A stretch of DNA of 64,000 nucleotides from Manduca sexta (lineage: Eukaryota > Arthropoda > Insecta > Lepidoptera > Sphingidae), in NCBI RefSeq assembly GCF_014839805.1, contig NC_051140.1, positions 13,289,826-13,353,825 on the forward strand, written 5' to 3'. Positions within the stretch are counted from its first letter, which is position 1. Every line of letters starts with the position of its first letter. The position numbers and the translations under genes were made by a program. A model generated the notes under the pieces. The model worked only from the letters and a program-made list of their open reading frames with translations, had not been told where the DNA came from and did no database searches. This document shows positions 36,183 through 51,100 of this stretch, piece by piece.

Positions 36183-39100
36183 GTAACCAACTAATGCAAT
36201 GCTTATTATCAACACGGTCTGGCAAACATGGCCAAGCTTAGTTACACCTCGATACTCTTGGCTTATGTTCTTTGTTGTTCGGTTTGCTAAGTCGTTTAGC
36301 GTCTCTATTGTTGACTCTAAACACCATATCGTTTATGACTACAGGTAATTCCAGTTGCGGAATGTTATATTTATTTATCCGTTTTATGTAACTCTAGTTC
36401 AAAGAATTAACAGTAGTGAGTAATATATATAAAAGATAACACTAAACATACTACTTATAACTTTCAAAAATTTACAAGGTTTTCTGTGACCTTCATTAAT
36501 CATTACAATAATTGTCTTACAAAGTGCCACAGCACAGCTGAGATCGCCGGAGAATGCGTCTATTACATAGCGTGTATTATGTATTCTACACGTAACTGAA
36601 CGTAACCCACATTTCGAGCCACCAAACAATTAACATTACTACTAGCCTCCAAGCATTTGTTTAATCACATGCTATATTTACAATGCCATGTGTAAATCTA
36701 TAAGGAGCATATTATTTATGTAGTCGATGTAACAATAATGGACTTGTTGGTATTATATGCATGAGGATTTTATGTAAATGAGTTTAAGAAGGTTGATCAA
36801 TTGTGTGAATGTATAAATACGGGGCCAATTAAATACGCCTCTTCGATGGCATTAAGTGCAACCTTCTTAAAAAACTATGTTTTTGTTTTACCCTGATGAA
36901 CTCCAGCTCTACATACCTGAAAGCAATAACTGGATGTATTAACATTTAAAACTGGCTCCAATATGCTTTATCTGTAAATAAATTATTCCTACAACTCGAG
37001 TTTAGTTACAAGAATAATTTAATTGGGTAAACTAGAACTATTGCCTTATCGGTCGTTGCAGTTACATTTAAAGGCTGTTAGCAGGTACGTGAAAATGTAT
37101 TTGAAATGATCTAAGCATACCGTCAATATGGGCCGTGTAAGGCACGCGCGGTGAGGCTAACATTGGCAGGCTGGTGCGCGGGCGCAAGGTTACGGAGCAC
37201 CTACACGGACCGCTTTGCTTTGCCAATAGCTAAATATGCAAGGCTCCACCTTCCACGCCTGCTGGAACTTGTCGATACTATCGGACCTAGCAGCTTGTAC
37301 GATCGACTCGCTTAAAATGTACAAACCGATTCAGATACTACCCTGAAACTGAACATAGGATCTGTTTATATTCAAGTATAAGTTTATTTACGAATGCATT
37401 ACCCCAAGCTAAAATATAGCGGTATTTATCACATTTGACAATAGATAAAAATACATATCATTCAGCTGCTATAGTGTAGCCGTTTGTAAAAACAATGCGT
37501 TTGCGTGTACGCATTAGCATAGGCTTGCATGCATTTCCGTCCGCTGCCCAATACAATATGGAGTACTAGTTGTAGTTGGCTCATTCACAGAAACAACGGT
37601 GACTCAAATGACAAATACACAAGTATTGAATCACCTGTGCATATGTTCATACAACAAAAGTATATACACCATGAATCACCTATAATAATACCATTACCAT
37701 ATTTTAACAGCGTAAGTCCGCCTTTATTCCAAGGAAACTCTATAAATTTTGATGATTACGACCTGTGTTCTGAATTACTGAGTATTATTATGACAAATAC
37801 ACAACTTTTGAGCTTTATCCTTATGATCTAATGCAGTCATTATTAATGGTAATATATTTTTTTAAAGTAGATAAATTCGCTATTATTAAAAACGTCATAA
37901 ATGTCTTATAATATAAAAAATAACAATAACTTAATTTAAAAAATAATCGAAAGATCGTGGAAATTTTATGGAAAATGATTAGAGTACTGCAAGAGGTGTA
38001 ATTTAAGACTTCGCTTCACAGCAATTATTTACCAACACATACAACAAGTGTCATGAATATAATGATTACAAGAAAAAAAACCTTTTATAGGCCATTTATA
38101 TTATTGAAATGCATCACGTGAAGCTCTTTTTATGCAATACTCTTCGCTCCGTTTAGGCATAAACACAAAATTCCAAAATTCGTACTTATGACATGTTCAG
38201 AGTAGTCGAGTACCTTATCTCTCAAATAGCTTGTACATATTTAGACGTTTCATCGTATCGGGTGGCATAATTACATTTTTTTCTTTATACATCGCCTCGT
38301 CGTTTTTTATTCAACTACATGGGTGAGTTGAGGAAGTATCTCGCTTGGTAGTAAACAACATCACTATCCATAAACAGTTAACAGCTATCGTTCCTGACTC
38401 ACATTACATATTACTTATAATATTCTTTAATTACCCCGGACGATAATGCCCTTCCAACTGAAACGCTATGTGTATAAACACAATTGAATAGCAACAAAAA
38501 TAAAGGACGCGATAGTAGCTACTAAGACGGATTCTAGCATTCGAGTTACGATACTTCTCCTGGGTACCTAGTATTCGACGAGTTTTACTGCCTAACCTTC
38601 GAACACTACAGTAATTATGAATCAATAGAATAGTCTAAATAACGCTTATATTCGAAATACTTTCAGCTATATCTAATAGATTACCATGTTAGATTCTAGA
38701 GACACTAAATCATTAAGCCATATTGCAACTCTACTAAAATTAATTAAAATTAACCTTTGTTAAAAGGTCTTACTTAAATATGGTTTATACCTGAAAAATA
38801 TCATATAATCATATTATCCAATTGAAATATGCATTTCTTCATATTTGATAAACATAAAAGGGCATCAAGGGACTTAAGTCTAACAACAAGAATGGCCTAT
38901 GACTTACTCCCTTAGTGTTTAAAGTAGAAAACTGCCTCGCAAGAGTGAAGTACAATGTAGTGCTTAGTGGTGGAAAGCACTAAGTTTGCGTGGTAGAGCT
39001 AAGTGATTCGACCTGCACCGTCCGCGGCCTCCACGACACGCACCAAGGCCGCTTCTTCCTCCTCATTACCTTGTTTAATTTATGATCCGTTCATACTAAA

Positions 39101-42100
39101 TTGTTGTATTGATTACATCATGCAGTTATACTGAGGCTTTATGGTAAATAATTTTACGTAACCTTAATTAACACTATATCCCCGAAGGTTGAGGAAATGC
39201 AAGTAGAGCGTATATTGTTTGCTCAAATTCATCCCTTGATATTGCAGGAGTCCAGTGCCGTGTACCGCACTTTACAAGTCCCGTATATCTCACCATTATG
39301 ACTCACGAATGGAAAACTCAAACATAGATTACCCTCTCATGAAATAGAACGATGGAACCCACCGGGATAAACCGCCGCCAAATCAAATACTTGAATTAGA
39401 GCAGTTTTTTTTTGCAGTTTTGTCTCTTTTTACAGCACCGCCCACGTTTAAATCTCTTCCAGGTATAAAAGTGAACTAATCGAAATAACGCAATTGTGCT
39501 AAAATATGTAGAATTTCTGGATTAATTATAATAGTTTCAGAGAAAACCTCCGACAAGCAATGTCATAAATTGTATCTTTTCACAAATATGTGACAAGTGG
39601 TAATAATTTTCAATGGCAAAATTTTGCGTAAATACTTAGAAAATGTTTTACAGTACACAAAATAATGGCTACATAATATGGCGTGCCATAGATAACACAT
39701 ACATCTTTCCCACTTGTGACAAACGTTCAAGGCTTCACGATAAATAAAAAGACACCTTGTTAGACTCTATTGTCTTCTAAATAAATTCTGACAACTTCGA
39801 AACTGTTTTTCCTTAGACACCGCGCCGACTTCAAGCCATGTAACAATCTTGATACACGGTACAATGGGTAGATACGTGATAAATATTTTTTTCATAGCGC
39901 GCAAAGTGATGAATATCTAATGGTAAAATACTGGATAGTTTAACAAAATTACGACGACTTGGTGTATTGAATATACACTGACTGACCCCGGAATCTGAGA
40001 CTCGTCGGCGGGTCCTACGATGGTCGATATTCAAAATATTGATATGTTTTATGTAATCACCTACCATTACTACCATTTACTAATAATAACACCTTTTAGT
40101 TTCAAATGTAGGTACTATTTGTTACCGCTCTAATTACTGTGCAGATGTACCGGTGCTGATAATAAACGTCCATTGTGCGTGGTGCTGAAACTTTTGATAT
40201 AATTAAACTATCCGAATAACTTCGATCGACATTCATGACAAATAGATTTAGTTTAAATAGATTACAATGTTATATGTAGGTAATTTACAACGGACTATAA
40301 AGTAATTTACTTCCAATACGCGTTACAAATCGTAACACACCTTTTTAGTAAATGATTATGAAGCCCACTCGTCTTCGTTACAAATCCTTATGATTTATGA
40401 CAAGGTTCCATTAAGGATATTCACCACGTCACAAAACATTGAGGAAGTTTGGTTATTTTCGTCAATACATCCATCCGCGAATTTGTGTATTTTAATGGGT
40501 TGTTTTTATCTTTACGTATATAAAAATAAAATCTTGTTCATTTATGATGTTTTATAGTAGAGACGTACTTACGTCTCTACTATATAATTTATACTTATAA
40601 AACCCTAAAAAATGAAATTACAAGTACGCGATCTCCTTTATCACAGCCTAACTATTCTAATGTAGAGGCGTATCTGTGACACAGCGTTCTACGAGTTAAG
40701 ATTCCTAGAGTATAAATTAACAAGGACTCCAAAATGTTATGTAATTAAAATACAAACACCGAAGTAAAAATATAAATACTTTCTGCCTTCATAACATGCT
40801 TTGGATTATTTCCATAATGCCCAGTTTTATGTTGACCACACTTTCGTACAAACCGAAATAATAGTGTCAGCAAAGTGCTATTTATGTACAAAACAATATC
40901 ATGGGCACCTATCCCGACGATCTCTCACATATGAAAGACCCGTTTGTATTATACAATAGTTTTACTTATTCAAAATGTAGTTGAATTATATTACGAGGAA
41001 ATGCTCAAAGCGTGTTCACACCTACTTAGAAGCCGAATACTCGACGAGGACGCGACAAACGAATAAACAAGATTTTTATCACCATTGAGAACTCGCTGTA
41101 CCTGTGTCTTCAGTAAAAAATATATAAATGAAATCTCTAGAATTTAAAAATATCCTAGCCAGATACAATGTACGTGTAAAAACATGTATTTTTTAAAGCT
41201 TTGTGTCATCGTGTTTGAAGAGACAGATAGTAAATTACATGTTATTTACACTGATGCATCGCCAGAGTCAGCGTCGTAATCGCCATGGGTTCATACCACT
41301 ACTTATCCGTCCAACCAACCTTACAATTCAACACAATGACATTTCCGTGGGAAATAGAGGATGGGTAGTCATTCACCAATTTTCTAAATATAATAAATTT
41401 CTTTGACGCCTAATGATTTATTTCCTGCCATATTACTAAAATATCAAAACATAATCACGAAGATACTTTCTCCAAAAAGGCAATAGCTATGTACACAATA
41501 AGGTAGCTTCCAAATAGATACAAAGGGATTTTGTAACCCATAGACAGTGTCACGTATAACTGCATGCTAAACAATTAAAACCTATACCTACCTTGTTTCT
41601 GTACCGACATATGTACCTACATACATACATTAAAAACGATTACTGTAGATGTTTTTTGTTTAATTTGTATTTTCCTTCAACCTGCCAGTATCTGTGTACT
41701 TGTTTGGCGCAACAAAATATTTTATGCATGTTGTAGAAACGATTTAGCACCGGACACCTAGCCTGCTGGGCGTCAACAATACGAAGTGATGCCATCGACC
41801 TAGAAAATGGACTCAGCATCACTAAGATGCACGACCCATATAGTTACAGGGTCAGGTATAGCGTTAATAAATGACCCTGTTTCAGTACGTAGGAAATCTG
41901 CTATATCACTATGGTGTAGCAGCTACCCGTGGTTTTAAATTAATTATACAAAGTATACATAGTTTTTGTTTTGTCCATGATAATATTCAAAAGATTAAGT
42001 AACCCACAGGCCTCTTGTCCAAAGCGGTCATTTATCTCCGCAGCTCAGGCGTTGCATAAAAACAATTACTTAATCAGAAAGTATAGGAATGATACGAAAT

Positions 42101-45100
42101 ATGATTTCGTCAATGTATGTTAAACAAGTATGTCTGAATGAAGCAGTAAAGCACGCCCACCGGTGAGTGGTGACGTCGCGTTCGCGAGCAAAAATATCGG
42201 GGCCGTCAAACCGGTCGGACCGATTGCATCAAACGCGATACCCACGTATGGGAATGAGCTCACCAACTGACGTTATATAACATTTGTACCAAATTTTACG
42301 TGTTTTTCTTAACATCAATACTATGTTACCTTAACCTTTAAATGTTTTCTAAGCAATTATCGCGTTACACAAAAATATTTAAACTCTTGTAAATATTTTT
42401 GAAGAGCCATGCTGCCATGTAGATATACATAACTACAATATTTTTGATGATATACACAAAGAAAAAAAATTTGGTATGATAAAAGTAATACCTACCTTTT
42501 TCTTCTCATGACGAAAAATTTTGGGACAAATTCTTTTAATGTATTTTTAATTAGAAATAACAACAATATCAAATATATTCTATTAAATAGATAACGGTTA
42601 ATAAATAGAATACGACATTAGATAATTTTTACTGCTTTGATTTACGACATTATAACGATCTACGTATTTTAATCTTAAGGCTTCGAGAAGTTTAAATAGT
42701 GTTCCGTACGTCAGCGACTAGAGATGATGCCGCAGCGTCAGAGCTACGCAATAATTAAAACTAAGACAGACTATCTAGCGACTAGCATTAACAACACCGA
42801 CGACATTGGCGTTTTTAGGAAAAGCGCGATAGATACAGTCACCTATATGTCCAAAAAAAGTTTAATAAAAAATAGAAATACCTACAAACCAAATCTATAC
42901 TTATTATAAAACAAAGTCCCCAAAAGCTGTCTGTCTGCATGTGATCGATTTTCTCAAAATCTTCTGAACTGATTTTTGTAGGGTTTTTACTAAAAGTTAG
43001 TGCAATTCTTGGTGAAGTTTTAGGTTAATAGTACATGACGGTTTTATGCAAATTGACTGAAATATAACGATTACTGTTAAAGAGATCGCGTGGTTGTAAA
43101 AAATCTCGTGAGTCGGGATTTACGCGGGAAAAACTTTGTGACACACTGATTTCCACGCGAGCCAAGCCGCGAGCGGAGCTAGTATATAAATTAAAAATAA
43201 AGTAGGTCTACCGTAACATCCGTAACCGAAAACCATTAATTTATTTAAAATGATTCAGATATTATTTTGCATGATCATTTCCTTTACCCTATGTAATGAA
43301 GATGTTCATTTTATGTTTAAGTGAATACGACTACTTCCGCTCCATTAAAAAGTGTACACAATGTTCAACATAATTACATTTGATTGTAAAGGTATAGGAG
43401 ACCGTTAAGTAAATGGTTATCGTGTCCCATAAACGGAACATCTACGTCTGTACTAACTCCATTACCGATAGTGAACTGACCTGCCGATCCCAATAAAGAC
43501 ACTAACATTAACTACAATGAAATATGTAGCACAGACCAAGATCACGTCTGTATAAGGCACATTCAGGCGACGCGACGTCTTTATTAGTTTGGCATATTAT
43601 GATACACAAACGCATGCTTTTTAATATCTTCACTACCTTTTCTCCGCGTTTATATAATATAATCCGGATAATTGAACATTTATACGAAATAAAATGAATC
43701 TACTTTTAGACTTTACTTACAGAATATAACTAAACTGTAAAAAAACACTAACGTACCATATTTCATGTAACACAATGATAATATTGAATTCTCTTACTCT
43801 GATCATTAAAAAATAATAATATATTTTTTGTTATTTAAGTAAATGTTAAATTTGTAAACTCATAACGACGATTGTTTTAAATTTTTCTCATAATATTATT
43901 GACATTAATTCGTTATTGCACAAAATCTGTTGACCTCTAAGGTTTAACCATTAGGCATTGTTTGAAACGGAACGGATATAATTTACATTAAGCAAGGTGG
44001 ACGAACGAAATAGACATTAACGAATATTCCTAAGCACCCCATACAAACTGACTGACGGTGGGCCTTGTGTACATTATGAACATAGCGATATTATCATACA
44101 TCTGTCTGCGGAAACCGAAAGATGCGTTAGTTTCAATGTTGAGTTTTATACGGTCTGTGATATTACCGCAGACATACCTTCCTTCTTCTTCCCTTCTTCG
44201 TATGTCCCTAATTTTCATATCCGTCCTTAAAGATGACAACTCAATTACTATTGTTCATGGGCGGTGCTGATACTTTTTTGTTAATCACAACAAATTGTAT
44301 TTCGATTTTTGATTACTCTTTTTGACTTAGTCATCCTTGTTTATATGCCCGCGTATTGTTTTAATCTGTAAAATAAACATATTCCTACAATAATTATGTA
44401 TTATTCAAAAATGTTAAAATAAATTAATGTAAAAGAATAGGTACCTCATGCCTAAGTTGTATATTTTTCATTTATCCCTCTTGTATTACTCAATGCAATT
44501 GACGGGTCGAAACAAAAGATTCATTTGGTTAGATGTTCAATGTTTACATTCATTTATTGTTTTCTGCCACGGATACAGTACAGATCCAATACTTTTTAGT
44601 AACTAGTAATGTACCTACCAAATACTTATAATGAGAAAATTTAAATACTTCTAAAATTCAAATAACTTATCCATCATCATGCAGAGTACATATTCATTAT
44701 ATCAGTTAGTAAAACAAATCGATACAACTGTGTATCTATTTCTGAGACCTAAGAATTATAATGTTGGAATCGCAAGTTCTGGCGGTCACTGGTACGTTGA
44801 CCTCAGCCCAGTGTCCGACTGCCATCTCGTTGACAATAGTTGACGTCACTCTACAACCCATTCGTACTAATATTTATTATATATGCACTTTCCACGATAT
44901 TTTTAAAATTCAAAACTAACATTAAACATATATATACGTAGTTCTTTTACATAAAAGTATATATAATAATTACTTTTTTAAATAAAGACATCCAAAATGG
45001 AGTAGTAACCGTTGCAAAAAATTAGTTGCATTAATTTTGTGGTATAATTTAGTGGTATATAGTGGCAACTGACGTCCATTTGCCCGACATTAGTCGGCGA

Positions 45101-48100
45101 CGCAATGCGCTATGGAATTTGGATGCTTAGATCAAAATTTTGTATGAATTCGTACGTGTGCATTACCGAATGCGCGATGCTTCACAAAGTAATGAAGAAT
45201 GTAAGAATATATATTGTGTTTTTCCTCTTCAACTTCAAGGTTTTTTATTGTTTTAAATATTAAAAACAACTCTATAAAAAGAATAAAATACTAAATTATA
45301 GATAATATATTTAGTAATAGACGCATACATCACATACACATAATAAAATAATGAAGCACTTATAAAATATTGGTGTTAGCGCAATATTATGTTGCGGTCT
45401 AGCGCACATTTATAACCACAGAAATATGTTAATTGTTCCAAGAATTATTTTATATCTACATAATTTGTAAAATTTCGTCATACGCATACTTGTTAAAAGT
45501 TTTGTGAAAAGAGTTAATATATTCTTTTATTTGTTGGAAACAACAATTAAGATTACCATAATTTCATGGCAAGCGTCATAGCTTAAACGTCCGTCAAGCA
45601 AAGTTTTTCAATAAGATTCTGACCTTCGGCTGCGGCAGCAAAAAAAATAAATGCGTGTAACGAATCGATACTTAAGATATTATTCTTTTTGGATACCATG
45701 TACAATTATACAGTGTGCACTTGAAGTAATTTTAACTTCGTTCATAACACCAACAAAATACATCCATACTACCCATAGGCACGTAGTTAGGTAGGGTAAG
45801 GTCAAATCGTGATGTCCGAGAATAAACGCAATCATCCTAAGGTCTTAAAGTTCACCCTGAGGAAATTGAAACAATACTTTGCGCAATATACGTCTAGGAG
45901 GCAAATGGCATTTATGTCATAAATTCTGCTTCAGATAAATTTATATGGTCTACCGCTGGGTCTACAACACTTACATAAATAGCATAACGGTAATGTAACT
46001 GCTAGAGAAAACATTAAGGAAGAATAAAGTTAATATTATTGCGTAATTGAGCACAAACATTTGAAATACGTTAATTAAATCAAATAAATTTTGTGCCGGC
46101 TAATGTAAAGCCAAGAAGCTGAATCGCTATAGGAATGCAAATTAATTTCCTCCAACAAACTCGCCTATCTGCGATTGATATCTGACAAAGTACAGGATAA
46201 AAATCTTTGCACTTAAATATTGAAGCTGTAATGTAGATTACTTACACAGAAAAGTAGAGCTGAATACATAATTGGGTTACTATAAATATACCTATATGTA
46301 GCGCTACATATTTTTAATGGAGATAAACTTAATAACATGGGCATAAGTATTTAAAATAGTTTTATATCAATTTTGTTTTTAGAACCCATGTCAGAAAAGA
46401 CGTAACCTGTACAACAAAGTACATAGCATAATAAACAAATACCTACATACACATATAATTTGCCGTAAATCAAATTTTAATCATGCCCATATTTGTTACA
46501 AGGCCACGATACATCCTTATTGCATTTCCCGGATACAAGTTACATTAAATAATGTAACCGTAATTATTACAATACAAACTTCATTATAATTTTATATTCG
46601 CGTATTATTATCATTCTAACTAGTCCTTGCAATTTCGTCTTCGTATTTTTTTACTCAAAAGACATATTTTCTTAGCACTGGCCTATTTGGTTACTTATAT
46701 AAAAACACGCATATACATTAAACTAATGGTCTTAATATTGTATAAGCTTTATTGTTTCTTCGCTCAAAAATACGTAAATTATTATATTAATTCCTTAATG
46801 GGATTATAACTACTTGCGACATTAAAACTACGTAATATATTATATACTGGTATACCGAATGCAGTAGAATATTTATACAACATAATATATATGATATAAT
46901 TAACATAGTCAAAGAATTACAAAATGAATAAGGTACCTCGTAGATACTGTTCATATAAAATTGTTCCCCGTACAAGTTTAACATGTCAATCACAAAAATA
47001 TACGAATACGATAAATTCAAATGGTGTTTATAATACTGTTTAGATCAGCTGTTTGAGGTTTAGGTAACGTAATTATTATTTTTACTGCTCACAATTATTG
47101 ATTTCGATTATAATGATTGATAATGACAATTTTGGAGTCGAAGTCAAGAAATATTTCGCACCCAATAAAGGAATGTCCCTCCAAGTATTCGAACATAATA
47201 TTTTAAATTTTTTATTCAAAGACCTAATTTAGCAAAATATTGAGCCACTTTATTTTGTTAATAATTTTCGAACATGGATTAACAGTTCAGCAAGTTCAGG
47301 TCAAGAATGTTAAAGCCTTGAAATTATATAAATTAATAAACTTCTCAACACAGAAAACTAAGTCGTACATCTATCAAATACGTTGATTGTAAATACATAC
47401 ATATTCATCATGCGAAACAATGCTAGTGCAACGTGTCTCGTGTGTGCAGTAACTGACTATAGATGGAATTACCGATGCCAACTGCAGGAAGTTCTTTTGT
47501 AACGTAACCTATGAATAAACTGCACAAATAGTACATGACTAATCTGCGTTAGTGATGCGATAATCTTTGTGTACACTTAATAGTCTTCATGATGATACTA
47601 AACGACGCGACGTGCCAACAATTAATGTTTTAGGAATCTTAAAATACACATTTTTATAGCATAGGCCGCCAAGCGAATGTGCGAATTTGAACCTCCTAAT
47701 ATCAAGTGGTCATTACCTATAAACCACGATAATGGACAAGCTACCAATATTAAAAGAATAAGGATTAAGAATAGGAATCTTTGCATCTCGGAAATCCACT
47801 CAGCGTAATTATACTAACAAGCTATCACTTCTCGAGGAGTGTTTATGAGACAATGGTACTACCTCGGTCGAACAGTTAGTCATGATGTAAAATATACTTA
47901 GTTGCTTTTTTTACAAATCAGTTTAAACGTGTATTTTTTGTTTGCAGAATACGGAGAGTACAGGTGAATTTTCACCTGTCGTGCGGGCAACATGCAAGAC
48001 TGGCATCATGTCGATTAAAATAAATTTTAATCAACCGTTTAACGGTGTCGTGCATGCCAGAGAATTTAGGTAAATAGCTCTATTTTGTACTATATTAAAA

Positions 48101-51100
48101 AGACTCGCTCGTACGTGTAGAATCTATCCACTTCTTGCTTGTAGCAACATACAGATTATAGTGGGAGAAAAAAATAGGCCTGTTACTTTTTGTAAGCCCA
48201 CATTATGATACTTCATAGTTCTCCGGCAACATTAAGAATAATAATGCAAGCTATTTTTAACTCGCCATTAATTCTATAAGCCTACTTGTTGATAGCCCAG
48301 GCATTCTTATTATAATGACTACTGGACGCGGGACTCTCGATATTTGCAAATTATATTTTCTTTCGTCTCATGGACCGATATACGGCATAATGGAAATGTA
48401 AATCCAATATAGATGTGGGTTCGATAGCTACATTTATATTGATTGAGAGTTTTTGTCTTACTTGAATACATAATGTAAAGCATGGGACTGTCCGGAATTG
48501 TAATTTGTGGTCAATATAGCGATATATCGCTATATACTCCGTAAAATAATCCCGACGAACTATTAATATAATTAGATGCTTCCCGCCTATGCCATTGCGG
48601 ATACAGTCGTAATATTACAATAAAAAAAATAGGCAGTAAATTTATAATGAGACATAATTAAGTAATCTTATAACATTGTTACATATTTTTAGGACACCCG
48701 CCTGCATGGCTCTAGGTAACGGTACCGAGTCCCTCGGCTTCGACATCAGTCTGGACGCGCCGCAGGGCTCGCCAGATTACTGCGGAGTGTTTTGGAATAA
48801 TGTAAGTTTAATAATATATAGAATTAATATTATTGCAGTAGCAGAAAGCCGACAAACGAGGAAGTATTGATATATTAATGTCTTCACAGACTTGATTTGA
48901 GGTGCGAAGGGGTAGAGGATTTTTGAGACTAACAATCTCAATGACTAAAACAAAATATCAAAACTTTATTTTCAAGTCGGGTTTGTGGAAATAATACTTT
49001 CATTTGTTACCTGGTTCATTTGCACAGTAAATAAATTGCCACTTCGGGGCATTACCACGCCTGTTCAATGCTGTAGTTATTTAATGATTGGAAAATACAA
49101 ATTCTTCTATATAAAGGAAGGTCATTTTCAAATAGTCATGTTCTTATGCTTTCAGCGGACGGACGAACGATCTCTGCCGCTGGCGGTTCGCGTGCATCGG
49201 ACCCTAGAATTGGCCGACGATAAATTTTATGTCATTACTTGCGGCAAAGCAGGATTCAAAAATGCTCGGTACGTATAAAATATATAAAGATTTTCCAATT
49301 GTATGTGAGCTAAGACTAAACCCATTTCATTGTTTTAGAAACGAAACTTCGCTCGTATCACTACGAATGCTTAACGATCAAGGACGGAAAGTATTAAATG
49401 CAGGTTTTGGACTACCTTATACTTTGAAAGCAGAAATAAGCAAACCGGACGGTGAGTCACGCTTAAACCCACACTTCATCTATTGAACAAGCCTTGGTAT
49501 ATTTATCTTTACCTAAAGCAGCCAAGTTAATTGTATGCCCAAATATGTATGAGATACACGATCATAATAATGATATTATACTTGGTCCTAGTATATGCAT
49601 AAACGAATGGTGGGTAGACGTTATGTCAAATACGTCATTATAATATGGATATTAAGCAATAAAGGCTACCTGTTTCTCGGGAGTTGCGGCTCTGATTGCA
49701 TGACAGTTATTCTCGGAATAAGAATCCCGCCACGCATCATACAAAACTAGTACCGAATATAAAATAATTCTACGTAACATCATACACGATAGAATAATCA
49801 CGAAAAATCGTACACGCTGAATATAAACATAGCATTACGCTGGCATAGCTGCTCGTAACAATAGCCTATAATATTATAAATAACAATGAAGTTTACAAAC
49901 ATAAAAACGATAATAAATGTACAGTTATTGAATAAACGGAAATGAAAATGAAGATTAAGTAAAATACCGCCATCATTGATTTTCATATTGATTAGTTAGC
50001 TTCATGAGCCAGCTCCATAATATACAGGAGTTATGTTCCCAGTTTTTAAATCCCAGCCAAATGAACACCCCATAATAGAATCTAAAGAATATTAATATTA
50101 TTACAAAAACCGCTATAAAATCGCTAAATAGTTTTATTTCAAAATTATTTAATACTTTAAAAAAGTATAATATAGAGGTATATAGACCTTCCACACACCT
50201 ACGTCATACCTGCCAACATTTACTTGCACAAAGAGAAACATTCTGACCTTGTACCTCGTTGTAATATAATTTTGTACCTTTTCTTAGGTACACACGGCAT
50301 CAGAATGAAAAATTGCTTCGCTTTCAACATGCGGAACAACACAGTCGAACTACTGGACAACAGAGGGTAAGTTATTTAATCAGAACAATTTACAACCGAC
50401 AGTGCCGCTGAAGCGATGAGAAACACGTGTTACAGAACGTCAATTTACCACTACGATACACACCAGTTAACACTTTTCCACCCTATGTGTTAACCTCAGA
50501 AGATTTTCAAAGCATTTTTTAGAACAATTACATTAATTTTACACATGTATATTTAACTAGCTGACCCCAGTAAACGTTGTCCTTTCTTAACTATGAATAT
50601 TATATTTAAACTGCGGATTTTCGTTTGTGTCTACTCAAAACCATTTTGGGAACTTAAGTGATATTTCAAAATTCACATACACCAAGCCTTCGAAGTAAAA
50701 ATAATTGTTTTCTGAAATTTTCCAGTTATCTGAGCAGTTTTTTATCGTTATTTTTTTTAGTAAAAACCTCCTATAAAGTAAAAGAAAACTTTTAAAACAA
50801 AGATGAATGAAATCTATTAATGAATGGTATGACCAATGGAAACTGGAATTCATTCATAGAGAGAGATAGAGACAAAAAAAGATTACTGTCACTGCCTACT
50901 CATTAGGTTATCCTGGAAAAAACTATATCCCAGACATAATTCAAGGTATTATAGTTCTCATTGATTTTAATTTGTCCATATTTATTAATGGTAGAAATAT
51001 AAGTAGGTACTCGAAGCGCATTTAAAGCAGAGGTTGAAGGTGTTATTTTGTTCAGTTGGCATACTGGAAGCCAATCAATAGACATGATCATTAGACCCAT

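Larger units (their letters stand above)
36183..47947 (+). other. 11.8 kb first intron of the ZP-domain gene
   Basis: No second gene recognised. It holds a short Helitron (42894-43182), an inverted repeat (40553-40584) and GC-richer patches at about 37130-37300, 38985-39060 and 42140-42260 that may be enhancers. A 100-codon open frame at 37529-37831 resembles no known family. Confidence 0.6.

Noticed and set aside
35932..36225. 97-codon minus-strand frame over the ZP-gene first exon
   Set aside because: Shadow of the GC-rich leader and signal-peptide exon on the other strand.
37529..37831. 100-codon open frame in the ZP-gene intron
   Set aside because: Long by chance in this AT content but no motif, signal or family; left unannotated.
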